This document shows positions 7,591-16,674 of a stretch of DNA of 64,000 nucleotides, one piece after another; the stretch's first letter is position 1, and each line of letters starts with the position of its first letter. The stretch lies in the NCBI RefSeq assembly GCF_902859745.1, contig NZ_CADIJW010000025.1:1-64000 (forward strand), written 5' to 3'. This DNA is from Achromobacter dolens. GTDB lineage: Bacteria; Pseudomonadota; Gammaproteobacteria; Burkholderiales; Burkholderiaceae_B. The notes under the pieces are model-generated. The model saw only the letters and a list, made by a program, of their open reading frames with translations. It had not been told where the DNA came from and ran no database searches. The translations under genes and the position numbers were made by a program.

Positions 7591-8781
7591 ATGCGCGGCA
7601 ACCCCGACGCCCGGCAAGGCGCTATCGCCCTGCATGGGTTCTACTTCCTGTACTACGGCTTGCAGGGCGTCAGCATCCCGTTTCTTCCCCTGTGGTTCGC
7701 CAGCCGCGGCCTCGACCCGGCGCTGATCGGCCTGATCGTGGCGACCTCGTTCCTGCCCAAGATCCTGTCGACGCCGGTGGTGGCGCACGTGGCCGACCAG
7801 CGCGGCAGCGCGCATGGCCTGATCTTCGCCGCGCTGACCGCTTCGCTGCTGCTGTTCATCTGCTACCCGTTCAGCGCGGCGCCGGCCTGGCTGTTCGCCG
7901 TCACGCTGCTGCTGAACGCCGTGTTCCCGGCGGTGCTGCCGCTGCTCGACCGCATGGCCATCGCCAGCAGCCGCGGCCAGGGCAATTCCTACACCATCAT
8001 CCGCGCCTGCGGCTCGCTCGGCTTCGCCGTGGTGACGGTGGCCGGCGGCTACCTCATCAAGACCTTCGACGCCGATTGGGTAATGTGGCTGTCGATCCTG
8101 CTGATCGTCGCCTGCCTGGCGTGCGTGCGCCTGTTGCCGCGGGCCGCGCGCCCGAGCGCCGAGGAGGCGCCGGCCGAGCGCGCGCGGCTGCCGATGCGCG
8201 AGATCCTGCGCGACCGGCCGCTGCTGCTGTGCATCGCCGCCGCGTCGCTGGTACAGGCCAGCAACGGCTTCCTGTATTCGTATTCCACGCTCTACTGGAC
8301 CGACCGCGGCCTGTCGACGGCGCTGATCTCGACGCTGTGGGCGGTGGGCGTGGCCAGCGAAGTGCTGTTCTTCTTCCTGGCGCCCAAGGTGCTGGCGCGG
8401 CTCGGCGCCCAATGGCTGATCCTGGTTTCGGCCGCCATGACCGCCCTGCGCTGGGCCGGCCTGTCGGCCACCACCGACCCGGGCTGGATCGCGGCGCTGC
8501 AAGTGCTGCAATGCTTCACCCTGGCCGGCAACAATGCCGCCATCATGTGGTACATCGCGCGCCGCGTGCCCGCGGCCTGCAAGACGTCGGCCATCGCGCT
8601 GTATGCGCTGCTGTCGGGCGGGGTGTTCATGTTTGGCAGCATTCAACTGGGCGGCGCGCTGTATCGCGGTTACGCGCCGGCAGGCTTCCTGGTGATGGCG
8701 CTGTGCGCGGCCTGCGCCATTCCGCTGGTGCTGGCCGCCGAGAAGCGGACCCGCCGCGACGCGCCGGCCAACAACTCCTAG
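7591..8781 (+). CDS. MFS transporter, LacY/HcaT-like
   Basis: A 396-residue inner-membrane permease with about 12 hydrophobic segments. The opening (HGFYFLYYGLQGVSIPFLPL) is characteristic of the MFS_1-like branch that includes phenylpropionate and nucleoside permeases. The loop after segment 2 (AHVADQRGS) matches the MFS signature position. I chose the ATG at 7591 because the homologous first helix begins just after it; an upstream ATG at 7501 would add 30 unrelated residues. It follows the PhlG-like hydrolase in the same direction, so it may move that enzyme's substrate or product. The substrate is unknown. Confidence 0.8.
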   Translation: MRGNPDARQGAIALHGFYFLYYGLQGVSIPFLPLWFASRGLDPALIGLIVATSFLPKILSTPVVAHVADQRGSAHGLIFAALTASLLLFICYPFSAAPAWLFAVTLLLNAVFPAVLPLLDRMAIASSRGQGNSYTIIRACGSLGFAVVTVAGGYLIKTFDADWVMWLSILLIVACLACVRLLPRAARPSAEEAPAERARLPMREILRDRPLLLCIAAASLVQASNGFLYSYSTLYWTDRGLSTALISTLWAVGVASEVLFFFLAPKVLARLGAQWLILVSAAMTALRWAGLSATTDPGWIAALQVLQCFTLAGNNAAIMWYIARRVPAACKTSAIALYALLSGGVFMFGSIQLGGALYRGYAPAGFLVMALCAACAIPLVLAAEKRTRRDAPANNS

Positions 8782-8806
8782 CGCGCGGCCCCATCCGCGG
8801 GACCGC

Positions 8807-10201
8807 TCACGCCGATCGCGCCGCGCCCAACGCCCGCGCCAGCGTGTCGAATACGCGCGGATCGGTGGACTGGGCCACGTTGAAGCGCAGGCAGTCGCCC
8901 GCGCTCAGCGACACGCTGAAGGCGTTGCCGGGCGCCAGCACCACGCCGTCGCGCAGGCAGGATCGCGCCACCGTCGCCGCGTCAATGCCGGCCGGCAGGC
9001 GGCACCACAGGAACATGCCCGCCTTCGGCTGCAGCCACGGCACGATGCCGAGCGCCCGCAGCCGCGCCGTGACGCTGTCGCGCTCCTCGGCCAGCCGCTG
9101 CCGCACCCACTCCATGTGCCTGCGGTAGCCGCTGTCGGTCAAGGTCCGGAACACCACGTCGGCCGCCAGCCGCCCGCCGCCGAACGTGGTGGCGATCTTC
9201 AGGTCGGCCAGGCTGTCGATCCAGTCGCCGCGCGCCGCGATGAAGCCGCAGCGCAGCGAGGCCGAGATGGTCTTGGAAAAGCTGCCGATCTGGATCACGC
9301 GTGACAGGCCGTCGAAGGCCGCCAACCGCGGCGCCGGCGCGTGTTCGAAGTCGGCGAAGATGTCGTCTTCCACAATCACCAGCCCCGCGCCGTCGGCGGC
9401 CTTGAGCAGCCGGTGCGCCACCAGCGGCGACAGCGTCGCGCCGGTGGGGTTGTGGATGCCCGAATTGGTGATGTACAGGCGCGGCGCGTGCTCGCGCAGC
9501 GCCGCCTCGAAACGCGCCACATCGGGCCCGTGTGGCGTGTACGGCACGCTGACCACGCAGGCGCGGTGGGCCTTGAGCAAGGCGTGGAAATTGAAATAGC
9601 AGGGATCATCGACCAGCACCGTATCGCCCGGTTCCAGCAGGAAGCGGCAGATCAGGTCGATGGCCTGGGTCCCGGACTCGGTCAGCATGAGCTGCTCGGG
9701 CGCGGTCTCGATGCCGGCGGCGGCCAGGCGCCGCGACAGGACCTGGCGCAGCGCGGGGTGGCCGAGGGGCGTGGCGTAATCGGTCAATTCCAGGGAATCG
9801 GACTTGGCCAGCGCGCGCAGCGCGCGGCGGATGCCGGACTCGTACATCCAGTCGCCCGGCAGCCAGCCGCAGCCGGGCCGCAGCGCGTCGGGCGCGGCCT
9901 CCAGCGACTGGCGCGAGACCCACAGCGGATCGATCTCGCGGTCCAGCTTGGGGCCGATCTCGGTCAGCGCCAGCGGCGCCACCGGGCCGGCGACGTAGAA
10001 GCCCGAACCTGGTCGCGACGTGATGCTGCCTTCGGCGGCCAGGCGTTCATACGCCTCCACTACCGTCGACACCGACAGGCCCATGGCGCCGGCCTGCGCG
10101 CGCACGGACGGCAGGCGCGCACCCGGTGAGTACGCGCGCGATGCGATGCGCGATCGCACCTGCGCCATGACCGCCTCGATCCGGGTGCCGCCTGATGTCA
10201 T
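8807..10201 (-). CDS. MocR-type regulator (GntR HTH + aminotransferase fold)
   Basis: A 464-residue regulator with an N-terminal GntR winged helix (about residues 5-70; SVSTVVEAYERLAAEGSI) fused to a class I aminotransferase-like domain (about 110-460). The PLP-binding region is intact (IGSFSKTISASLRCGF, with the Schiff-base lysine). Such regulators use PLP and an amino compound as effector. It is divergent from a DMT exporter across 116 bases that contain two identical 12-bp direct repeats, the expected architecture of a MocR operator. The likely job is controlling that exporter. The effector cannot be predicted. Confidence 0.9.
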   Translation of the reverse strand: MTSGGTRIEAVMAQVRSRIASRAYSPGARLPSVRAQAGAMGLSVSTVVEAYERLAAEGSITSRPGSGFYVAGPVAPLALTEIGPKLDREIDPLWVSRQSLEAAPDALRPGCGWLPGDWMYESGIRRALRALAKSDSLELTDYATPLGHPALRQVLSRRLAAAGIETAPEQLMLTESGTQAIDLICRFLLEPGDTVLVDDPCYFNFHALLKAHRACVVSVPYTPHGPDVARFEAALREHAPRLYITNSGIHNPTGATLSPLVAHRLLKAADGAGLVIVEDDIFADFEHAPAPRLAAFDGLSRVIQIGSFSKTISASLRCGFIAARGDWIDSLADLKIATTFGGGRLAADVVFRTLTDSGYRRHMEWVRQRLAEERDSVTARLRALGIVPWLQPKAGMFLWCRLPAGIDAATVARSCLRDGVVLAPGNAFSVSLSAGDCLRFNVAQSTDPRVFDTLARALGAARSA

Positions 10202-10214
10202 TTCGCCTCCATCC

Positions 10215-10262
10215 GTACTGGACTGTTTTGCATAACAGTTATTTTAAATTGTACTGGACTGT
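10215..10262. promoter_or_regulatory. MocR operator: direct repeats GTACTGGACTGT
   Basis: GTACTGGACTGT is present at 10215-10226 and again, identical, at 10251-10262, 36 bases apart in the same orientation. A shorter copy ACTGGAC follows at 10292-10298. The AT-rich stretch between the first two repeats (10227-10250) probably holds the promoters. Direct repeats with this kind of spacing are how characterised MocR proteins bind. Confidence 0.65.
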
Positions 10263-10317
10263 CTCTGGGAAACGCGGCGTCCGGATGCTTCACTGGACGC
10301 TTTGCGCGGAGCAGTGC

Positions 10318-11181
10318 ATGGACAAGGCAACCAGCGGTTGGATCAACGGTTTCATCGGCGTGGCGATCTTCGCCGGATCGCTGCCCGCGACGCGGGTGGC
10401 GGTGGCGGAGCTGGACCCCATCTTCCTCACCTGCGCCCGCGCCACCATCGCCGCCGCGCTGGGCTGGGCCCTGCTGTGGCTGCTGCGCCAGCCGCGACCG
10501 CGGCGCGCCGACCTGCCCGCCCTGATGCTGACGGCAATCGGCGTGGTGCTGGGCTTTCCGCTGCTGACGGCGCTGGCGCTGCAGCACGTCACCTCGGCGC
10601 ATTCGATCGTGTTCGTCGGCCTGCTGCCGCTGTCCACCGCCGTGTTCGCGGTGCTGCGCGGCGGCGAACGGCCGCGGCCGGCATTCTGGCTGTTCTCGGT
10701 GGCGGGCTCGGCCTTCGTGGTGGGGTACGCGCTGACGGGCGGATTGGACGTGTCGCTCAAGGGCGACCTGCTGATGCTGGCCGCCATCGTGGTCTGCGGC
10801 ATGGGCTACGCCGAGGGCGCCAGGCTGTCGCGCACGCTGGGCGGCTGGCAGGTCATCAGTTGGGCGCTGGTGCTGTCCTTGCCGGCAATGCTGCCGCTTG
10901 CGCTGCTGACCCTGCCTTCGTCGTTCGCGCAGGTCACCGCGGCCGGCTGGATCGGCCTGGCCTACGTGTCGCTGTTCAGCATGCTGATCGGCTTCGTGTT
11001 CTGGTATCGCGGCCTGGCCCTGGGCGGCATCGCCGGGGTAGGCCAGTTGCAGTTGTTCCAGCCCTTCATGGGCCTGGGCCTGGCGGCGCTGCTGCTGCAT
11101 GAGCAGGTCAACTGGACCATGCTGCTGGTGACGCTGGCCGCCGTCATCTGCGTGGCCGGGGCCCGCAAGCACGCCCGTTGA
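10318..11181 (+). CDS. EamA/DMT-family transporter
   Basis: A 287-residue inner-membrane protein with ten hydrophobic segments in two EamA repeats, the layout of the drug/metabolite transporter superfamily, many members of which export amino acids or metabolites. Typical marks are SHSIVFVGLLPLSTAVFAVL-like sequence in the first repeat and GGIAGVGQLQLFQP near the end. The start at 10318 gives MDKATSGWINGFIG; a further ATG at 10285 is possible but would add a non-homologous stretch. Divergence from a MocR regulator and the shared direct-repeat operator suggest it exports or imports the amino compound sensed by that regulator. Confidence 0.85.
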   Translation: MDKATSGWINGFIGVAIFAGSLPATRVAVAELDPIFLTCARATIAAALGWALLWLLRQPRPRRADLPALMLTAIGVVLGFPLLTALALQHVTSAHSIVFVGLLPLSTAVFAVLRGGERPRPAFWLFSVAGSAFVVGYALTGGLDVSLKGDLLMLAAIVVCGMGYAEGARLSRTLGGWQVISWALVLSLPAMLPLALLTLPSSFAQVTAAGWIGLAYVSLFSMLIGFVFWYRGLALGGIAGVGQLQLFQPFMGLGLAALLLHEQVNWTMLLVTLAAVICVAGARKHAR

Positions 11182-11189
11182 ACGCCATT

Positions 11190-11215
11190 GGCGCCGGACA
11201 AAGCCGGCGCCTTTT
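11190..11215 (+). terminator. Intrinsic terminator after the DMT gene
   Basis: GGCGCCGG (11190-11197) pairs with CCGGCGCC (11204-11211) around ACAAAG, followed by TTTT. It lies 8 bases after the stop of the DMT gene and faces the convergent ybdD. Confidence 0.85.
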
Positions 11216-11243
11216 GCCATCGCGATCGACGAGCCGTGGCCCG

Positions 11244-11456
11244 TCAGCAGCAGCCGATGCGTTTCTTGCCGCCGTAGCGGGCGTCCTGCCGCTCGCGGAA
11301 GAAGTCCTCGTAGCTCATGGGCTCCTGGTCGGGATGGGTGCGCCGCATGTGCTCGACGTAGTTCTCGTAGTCGGGCACGCCGACCATCAACCGCAGGGTC
11401 TGCCCGAGGTAGCGGCCGGCGGCGCCGGCCGCCGAGGTCATGTTGGAAAACAGCAT
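11244..11456 (-). CDS. YbdD/YjiX family small protein (cstA partner)
   Basis: This 70-residue protein belongs to the YbdD/YjiX family, which is found directly after CstA-type transporters. Recognisable segments are [20 protein letters not shown] and the Gly/Lys-rich end with two cysteines. The start at 11456 has AAGGAG close upstream. It follows cstA with a 17-base gap on the same strand and is almost certainly co-transcribed. The biochemical role of the family is not known to me; association with transporter activity or stability is the usual inference. Confidence 0.88.
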   Translation of the reverse strand: MLFSNMTSAAGAAGRYLGQTLRLMVGVPDYENYVEHMRRTHPDQEPMSYEDFFRERQDARYGGKKRIGCC

Positions 11457-11473
11457 GGCGGCGCCTCCTTGCG

Positions 11474-13558
11474 TCAGTCCGCGCCGGCGGCCACGGCCGG
11501 CAGGGCTTCGTAGGGCGTCTCGCGCGCGGTCGGCCGGTTCTCGGCGCGGGCGCGCATCACCGAACGGATGCCGAACACCACGATGCTGACCACCACGAAC
11601 ATGAAGATCGCGCACAGGCCGGCGTTGATGTAGTCGTTCAGCACCACGCGCGACATTTCCGCCAGCGACTTGGCCGGGGCCAGCACCTTGCCTTCGGCGA
11701 TGGCGGCGTTGTACTTGGCCGCGTGCGACAGGAAGCTGACCTTGGGGTCGGCATGGAACAGCTTCTGCCAGCCGGCGGTCAGCGTGCACGCCAGCAGCCA
11801 CAGCGTGGGCAGCACGGTGACCCAGGCGTAGCGGTCGCGCTTCATCTTGAACAGCACCACGGTGCCCAGCGTCAGCGCGATCGCGGCCAGCATCTGGTTG
11901 GCGATGCCGAACAGCGGCCACAGCGTGTTGATGCCGCCCAGCGGATCGACCACGCCCTGGTACAGGAAGTAGCCCCACGCCGCCACGCACAGGCCGGTGG
12001 CGATCAGGTTGGCGGGCAGCGACTCGGTGCGCTTGAGCGACGGCGCGAAGGTGCCCAGCAGGTCCTGCAGCATGAAGCGGCCCGCGCGGGTGCCGGCGTC
12101 CACGGCCGTCAGGATGAACAGCGCTTCGAACAGGATGGCGAAGTGGTACCAGAACGCCATCATGCTGGGGCCGCCGATGGCCTGGTGCAGGATGTGCGCC
12201 ATGCCCACGGCCAGCGTCGGCGCGCCGCCGGCGCGCGAGATGATGGTGCTTTCGCCGACGTCCTTGGCGGTCTGCACCAGGTCGGCCGGGGTGATCACGA
12301 AGCCCCAACTGGACACCACCTGGGCGACCTGGTCGGGCGTGGTGCCGATGACGGCGGCCGGGCTGTTCATGGCGTAGTAGATGCCCGGCTCGATCACGCA
12401 AGCGGCCACCAGCGCCATGATGGCGACGAACGACTCCATCAGCATGCCGCCGTAACCGATGTAGCGGGCCTGGGTTTCGTTCTCGATCAGCTTGGGCGTG
12501 GTGCCCGACGAGATCAGGGCGTGGAAGCCCGACACCGCGCCGCAGGCGATGGTGATGAACAGGAACGGGAACAGGTTGCCCGACCACACCGGGCCGGAGC
12601 CGTCCACGAACTGCGTCAGCGCCGGCATTTTCAGCTCGGGCGCGACCACCACGATGCCGATGGCCAGGCCGACGATGGTGCCGATCTTCAGGAAGGTCGA
12701 CAGGTAGTCGCGCGGGGCCAGCAGCAGCCACACGGGCAGCACCGAGGCGATGAAGCCGTAGACGATCAGGATCCAGGTCAGGCCCTTGCCGTCGAAGTCG
12801 AACATCGGGCCGATGACCGGATGCGCGGCCACGTCCTGGCCGAAGGTGATCGCCGCCATCAGGCCGACGAAGCCGATGATAGACACTTCGCCGATCTTGC
12901 CCGGGCGGATGTAGCGCAGGTAGACGCCCATGAACAGCGCGATGGGAATGGTGGCGGCCACCGTGAAGGTGCCCCACGGCGAGTGCGTCAGCGCCTTGAC
13001 CACGATCAGCGCCAGCACCGCCAGGATGATGACCATGATCATGAAGGCGCCGAACAGCGCGATCACGCCCGGGATCTTGCCCAGCTCGGACTTGACCAGG
13101 TCGCCCAGCGAGCGGCCGTCGCGGCGGGTCGAGATGAACAGGATGGTGAAGTCCTGCACGGCGCCGGCGAACACCACGCCGGCCAGGATCCACAGCATGC
13201 CGGGCAGGTAGCCCATCTGCGCGGCCAGCACGGGGCCGACCAGCGGGCCGGCGCCGGCGATGGCGGCGAAGTGGTGGCCGAACAGCACGTGCTTGTTGGT
13301 CGGGACGTAGTCCAGGCCGTCGTTGTACTTCCAGGCCGGCGTCATGCGCGTGGGATCAAGGCGGAACACCTTGTTGGCGATGAAGCGGCTGTAATAGCGG
13401 TATGCGATCAAGTACACGCAGACGGCGGCAATCACCACCCATAGCGCGTTGATGGTCTCCCCTCTGGCCAGCGCCACGGTGCCCAGCGCGAACGCGCCCA
13501 GGACCGCAACCGCCAGCCAGACCAGGTGCTGACCCAGTCCCTTACTGCTGGTTTGCAT
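11474..13558 (-). CDS. cstA: CstA-family carbon starvation / pyruvate transporter
   Basis: A 694-residue polytopic inner-membrane protein of the CstA/BtsT family, whose characterised members take up pyruvate or peptides under carbon limitation. Full family length and characteristic sequence are present, e.g. [20 protein letters not shown] and the [20 protein letters not shown] loop, with about 16 or more hydrophobic segments. It is the first gene of the cstA-ybdD unit and is divergent from a sensor kinase/response regulator pair, a common arrangement for regulated carboxylate uptake. A promoter with upstream repeated boxes is visible at 13685-13751. The substrate cannot be decided between pyruvate and peptides. 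Confidence 0.93.
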   Translation of the reverse strand: MQTSSKGLGQHLVWLAVAVLGAFALGTVALARGETINALWVVIAAVCVYLIAYRYYSRFIANKVFRLDPTRMTPAWKYNDGLDYVPTNKHVLFGHHFAAIAGAGPLVGPVLAAQMGYLPGMLWILAGVVFAGAVQDFTILFISTRRDGRSLGDLVKSELGKIPGVIALFGAFMIMVIILAVLALIVVKALTHSPWGTFTVAATIPIALFMGVYLRYIRPGKIGEVSIIGFVGLMAAITFGQDVAAHPVIGPMFDFDGKGLTWILIVYGFIASVLPVWLLLAPRDYLSTFLKIGTIVGLAIGIVVVAPELKMPALTQFVDGSGPVWSGNLFPFLFITIACGAVSGFHALISSGTTPKLIENETQARYIGYGGMLMESFVAIMALVAACVIEPGIYYAMNSPAAVIGTTPDQVAQVVSSWGFVITPADLVQTAKDVGESTIISRAGGAPTLAVGMAHILHQAIGGPSMMAFWYHFAILFEALFILTAVDAGTRAGRFMLQDLLGTFAPSLKRTESLPANLIATGLCVAAWGYFLYQGVVDPLGGINTLWPLFGIANQMLAAIALTLGTVVLFKMKRDRYAWVTVLPTLWLLACTLTAGWQKLFHADPKVSFLSHAAKYNAAIAEGKVLAPAKSLAEMSRVVLNDYINAGLCAIFMFVVVSIVVFGIRSVMRARAENRPTARETPYEALPAVAAGAD

Positions 13559-13684
13559 AAGTGCTCCTCTTGCCTCCCGCCATGCTTTTGGCGTGAAACG
13601 CTTTTTTCGTCCCGCGGGTAGGCAGACTCATTGTTGTAGGGTGGCGGGCGCGAACGTCCGCACGGCGTCCGGTCGACGCGGGCG

Positions 13685-13712
13685 TTAGTATTTCGGTTTG
13701 CCCGGGGCGCAA
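13685..13712 (-). promoter_or_regulatory. Candidate sigma-70 promoter of cstA
   Basis: On the minus strand TTGCGC (13712-13707) and TACTAA (13690-13685) are separated by 16 bases. This predicts transcription starting near 13678, about 120 bases upstream of cstA. Confidence 0.45.
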
Positions 13713-13723
13713 CAAGCGCGGAA

Positions 13724-13751
13724 CTACGCAAGCCCCCTACGTGGTACTACG
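13724..13751. promoter_or_regulatory. Three CTACG boxes upstream of the cstA promoter
   Basis: CTACG occurs at 13724-13728, 13737-13741 and 13747-13751 in one orientation, spaced 13 and 10 bases, directly upstream of the predicted -35 of cstA. This is where an activating response regulator would bind. The LuxR-type regulator encoded next door is the natural candidate. Confidence 0.5.
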
Positions 13752-13875
13752 GAATGCGCCGCAGCATATTCCCCGCGGGGATCGTAAAATCGGCGGCGCG
13801 GACTCCTGTCCGGCGTGGGCCTTTTTCCCTTGATGCACCGCAACACGCGCATTCGGCGCTGATACAAATCCCCTG

Positions 13876-15303
13876 ATGAAGCTGCGCCTGAAAATCCTGC
13901 TGCTGGCCGCCGTCCCCCTGCTGGTGGCGCTGGCGGCCATCGCCGTGGCCGTCTACGTGCAGGGCCTGCAACTGGCCCAGCGCGAAAAGGAAGTGGTGGA
14001 AAGCGCCTGGCTCGGCAGCAAGGAAAGCGAGCTGCGCCATTACGTCAGCCTGGCCTACAGCGCGATTGCCCCGCTGCAGGACGCCAGCGACGGCGACGCC
14101 GCCCGCGAGCGCGCGCTGGCGCTGCTGGCACAGATGGAATTCGGCCACGACGGCTATTTCTTCGTCTACGACCTGCAAGGGCGGAACCTGATGCACCCGC
14201 GCCAGCCCGAACTGGTCGGCCAGGATCTCTGGAACCTGCGCGACACCCGCGGCCAGCCAGTGATCCAGAACCTGCTGACGGCGGCCCGCCGCGGCGGCAG
14301 CCAGGGCGAGGCGGTGCACTACCAGTGGGAAAAGCCCTCGACCCACCAGATGGTGGAAAAGCTCGGCTACGTGGTGGTGCTCGAACGCTGGGGCTGGATG
14401 CTGGGCACCGGCATCTACCTGGACGACGTCGAGCAGACCCTGGCGCACATCGACGCCGCCGCCCAGTCCAACATCCGCAACATGTTCGCCTGGGTTGCCG
14501 GCATCGCCGCGGTCTCGATCCTGGGCGTGGCGGCCTGCGGCCTGGCGCTCAATATCAGCGACCACCGCCAGTCCGACGCCAAGCTGCGGTTGATGGCGCA
14601 GCAACTGGTGCGCTCGCAGGAAGACGAACGCGCCCGCCTGTCGCGCGAGCTGCACGACGGCATCAGCCAGGTGCTGGTGTCGATCAAGCTGGCGCTGGAG
14701 GCCGCGCGCGAACGATTGCGCCAGGCCCTCGGCGCCGAGCCGCGCGCGCTGGCGCACATCGACACGCCGCTGGGCGGCGCGCTCGACCGCCTCAATACCG
14801 CCGTGGGCGAAGTGCGCCGCATCTCGCACAACCTGCGCCCCACCCTGCTGGACGACCTGGGCCTGCCGGCCGCGCTGGAACACCTGGGCCGCGAATTCGC
14901 CGGCGCCAGCCAGCACGGCGCCGCGCCGCTGACCGTGCGCCTGTCGACCCAGGGCCGGCCGGTGAAGCTGCCCGACGCCTACGCCACCGCCCTGTTCCGC
15001 GTCACCCAGGAGGCCCTGACCAACGTCGTGCGCCACGCCGGCGCCCGCCGCGCCGACCTGACGCTGGCCTACACCGAACGCGACCTGCGCCTGACCATCC
15101 ATGACGACGGCCGCGGCTTCGACTACGCCGAGGTGCAGCAGGATCCGCGCCGCGGCATCGGCCTGCGCAACATGCGCGAACGCATGACCGCGCTGTCCGG
15201 CAGCCTCAGTTTCCATACCTCCGACCAGGGCACCACCCTGCAGGCCTGGCTGCCCTTGCCGCCGCCCTTCTCCGACGCCTCCGACGCTTCCCGACCCGCA
15301 TGA
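13876..15303 (+). CDS. Sensor histidine kinase with periplasmic single Cache domain
   Basis: A 475-residue membrane kinase. Residues about 7-29 form the first membrane helix; about 30-195 is a periplasmic single-Cache sensor (YVSLAYSAI, GHDGYFFVYDLQGRNLMHP, GWMLGTGIYLDDV); about 198-222 is the second helix. The cytoplasmic part is a HisKA_3 dimerisation domain with the phospho-accepting histidine at about residue 260 (LSRELHDGISQ) and a HATPase domain (TQEALTNVVRHA, DDGRGFD, GIGLRNMRERM). It overlaps the response regulator by 4 bases (ATGA) and so is translationally coupled to it. The Cache type and the divergent cstA suggest sensing of a small carboxylate such as pyruvate. Confidence 0.93.
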   Translation: MKLRLKILLLAAVPLLVALAAIAVAVYVQGLQLAQREKEVVESAWLGSKESELRHYVSLAYSAIAPLQDASDGDAARERALALLAQMEFGHDGYFFVYDLQGRNLMHPRQPELVGQDLWNLRDTRGQPVIQNLLTAARRGGSQGEAVHYQWEKPSTHQMVEKLGYVVVLERWGWMLGTGIYLDDVEQTLAHIDAAAQSNIRNMFAWVAGIAAVSILGVAACGLALNISDHRQSDAKLRLMAQQLVRSQEDERARLSRELHDGISQVLVSIKLALEAARERLRQALGAEPRALAHIDTPLGGALDRLNTAVGEVRRISHNLRPTLLDDLGLPAALEHLGREFAGASQHGAAPLTVRLSTQGRPVKLPDAYATALFRVTQEALTNVVRHAGARRADLTLAYTERDLRLTIHDDGRGFDYAEVQQDPRRGIGLRNMRERMTALSGSLSFHTSDQGTTLQAWLPLPPPFSDASDASRPA

Positions 15304-15956
15304 CCGACCCTGGCTCCCCCATCCGACTGCTCCTGATCGACGACCACCCGCTGGTGCGCGACGGCCTGCGCCTGCGCCTCGAGACCGTGCCGCACCTGCA
15401 GGTGGTGGGCGAAGCCGGCAACGCCGCCGCCGCCCTGGCCTTCCTGCAGGCCTGCCTGGCGGAGGACCCGCTGGGCGGCACCCTGCCGCAACTGGTGCTG
15501 ATGGACCTGAACATGCCGGGCGTGGGCGGCCTGGAGCTGACCGCGCAGTTGCATGAACGCTATCCGCAGATCGCGGTGCTGGTGCTGTCGATGCACGACA
15601 ACGCCGAATACATGGTGCAGGCGGTGCGCGCCGGCGCCCGCGGCTACCTGCTCAAGGACGAGCCGGCCCAGGAGATCCTGGCGGCCATCGACGCGGTCAT
15701 GACCGGCCGCACCTACTTCAGCGCCGCCGTGTCGCTGCGCCTGTCGCAGGCCAGCGCCCCCGCCACCCTGCTGACCCAGCGCGAGCGCGACGTGCTGCGC
15801 CACATCGCCAGTGGCCACGCCAACAAGCAGATCGCCCAGGCGCTGGGGCTGTCGGTGCGCACCGTCGAAACCCACCGCCTGAACATCAAGCGCAAGCTGG
15901 GCATCGACGGCCAGGCCGAACTGATCAAATACGCGGTGGAAAACCGCGGCGTATAA
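15300..15956 (+). CDS. LuxR/NarL-family response regulator
   Basis: A 218-residue response regulator. The receiver domain (about 5-130) has the acidic pocket (LLIDDHPLVRD), the phospho-acceptor Asp at about residue 69 (VLMDLNMPG) and the conserved lysine (YLLKDEP). The C-terminal LuxR helix-turn-helix (about 150-215) shows LTQRERDVLRHIASGHANKQ and SVRTVETHRLNIKRKL. It starts inside the kinase gene (4-base overlap). It very likely activates the divergent cstA through the CTACG boxes. The receiver has a small insert (QACLAEDPLGGTLPQ) before the phospho-acceptor strand. Confidence 0.93.
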   Translation: MTDPGSPIRLLLIDDHPLVRDGLRLRLETVPHLQVVGEAGNAAAALAFLQACLAEDPLGGTLPQLVLMDLNMPGVGGLELTAQLHERYPQIAVLVLSMHDNAEYMVQAVRAGARGYLLKDEPAQEILAAIDAVMTGRTYFSAAVSLRLSQASAPATLLTQRERDVLRHIASGHANKQIAQALGLSVRTVETHRLNIKRKLGIDGQAELIKYAVENRGV

Positions 15957-15976
15957 CCCCTCTGGCCGTCAGGTTT

Positions 15977-15992
15977 CCGGCTGCGAAGCCGG
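15977..15992 (+). terminator. Short hairpin after the response regulator
   Basis: CCGGCT-GCGA-AGCCGG forms a 6-bp stem 20 bases after the stop of the response regulator. No T run follows, so termination would be weak or factor dependent. Confidence 0.3.
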
Positions 15993-16055
15993 CCCGCGCT
16001 GGAGTAGACTTGCGTGTTCATCGCCATCGCCGGCGCGCAGCCCCCAGGAGTTCCC

Positions 16056-16601
16056 ATGTCATTGGAAAGTCACTACACCGCCATTCTCGAAGCACTGGGG
16101 GAAGACCCATCCCGCGAAGGCCTGGCGGACACGCCGGCGCGCGCGGCCAAGGCCATGCGCCACCTGTGCCGCGGCTACAACCAGAATCTGGAAGAAATCG
16201 TCAACGGCGCCCTGTTCACCTCCGACACGCGCGAGATCGTGCTGGTCAAGAACATCGAGCTGTATTCGCTCTGTGAACACCACATGCTGCCCTTCATCGG
16301 CAAGGCGCATGTGGCCTATCTGCCCAACGGCAAGGTGCTGGGCCTGTCGAAGGTGGCGCGCATCGTCGAGATGTACGCCCGCCGCCTGCAGATCCAGGAA
16401 AACCTCAGCCGCCAGGTGGCCGAGGCGGTGCAGTCCGTCACCGGCGCCGCCGGGGTGGCGGTGGTCATCGAGGCCCAGCACATGTGCATGATGATGCGCG
16501 GCGTCGAAAAGCAGAATTCGTCGATGGTCACCTCGGTGATGCTGGGCGAGTTCCACGACAACCCGTCGACCCGCGCCGAGTTCCTCAGCCTGATCCGCTG
16601 A
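16056..16601 (+). CDS. folE: GTP cyclohydrolase I
   Basis: This 181-residue enzyme converts GTP to dihydroneopterin triphosphate, the first step of folate (and pterin) synthesis. Family residues are all visible: the zinc-binding cysteine and histidines in [10 protein letters not shown] and [11 protein letters not shown], plus [18 protein letters not shown] and the C-terminal EFLSLIR. The start at 16056 has CAGGAG five bases upstream; an open frame begins 14 codons earlier without homology. It is a single gene ending in a clear terminator. Confidence 0.96.
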   Translation: MSLESHYTAILEALGEDPSREGLADTPARAAKAMRHLCRGYNQNLEEIVNGALFTSDTREIVLVKNIELYSLCEHHMLPFIGKAHVAYLPNGKVLGLSKVARIVEMYARRLQIQENLSRQVAEAVQSVTGAAGVAVVIEAQHMCMMMRGVEKQNSSMVTSVMLGEFHDNPSTRAEFLSLIR

Positions 16602-16627
16602 AGCGCGCCTGGCGTCGCCCGGGAATG

Positions 16628-16654
16628 GCCGGCCCCTCGGGACCGGCTTTTTTT
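16628..16654 (+). terminator. Intrinsic terminator of folE
   Basis: GCCGG (16628-16632) pairs with CCGGC (16643-16647), with an inner CCC/GGG stem, followed by seven T residues (16648-16654). Confidence 0.88.
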
Positions 16655-16674
16655 GTCGGCGCACGAAGCGAGCG

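Larger units (their letters stand above)
13559..13875. other. Divergent control region between cstA and the sensor kinase
   Basis: This 317-base gap has no credible gene. It contains the cstA promoter and three CTACG boxes described separately. The part next to the kinase gene (13752-13875) shows no obvious promoter. Confidence 0.6.
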
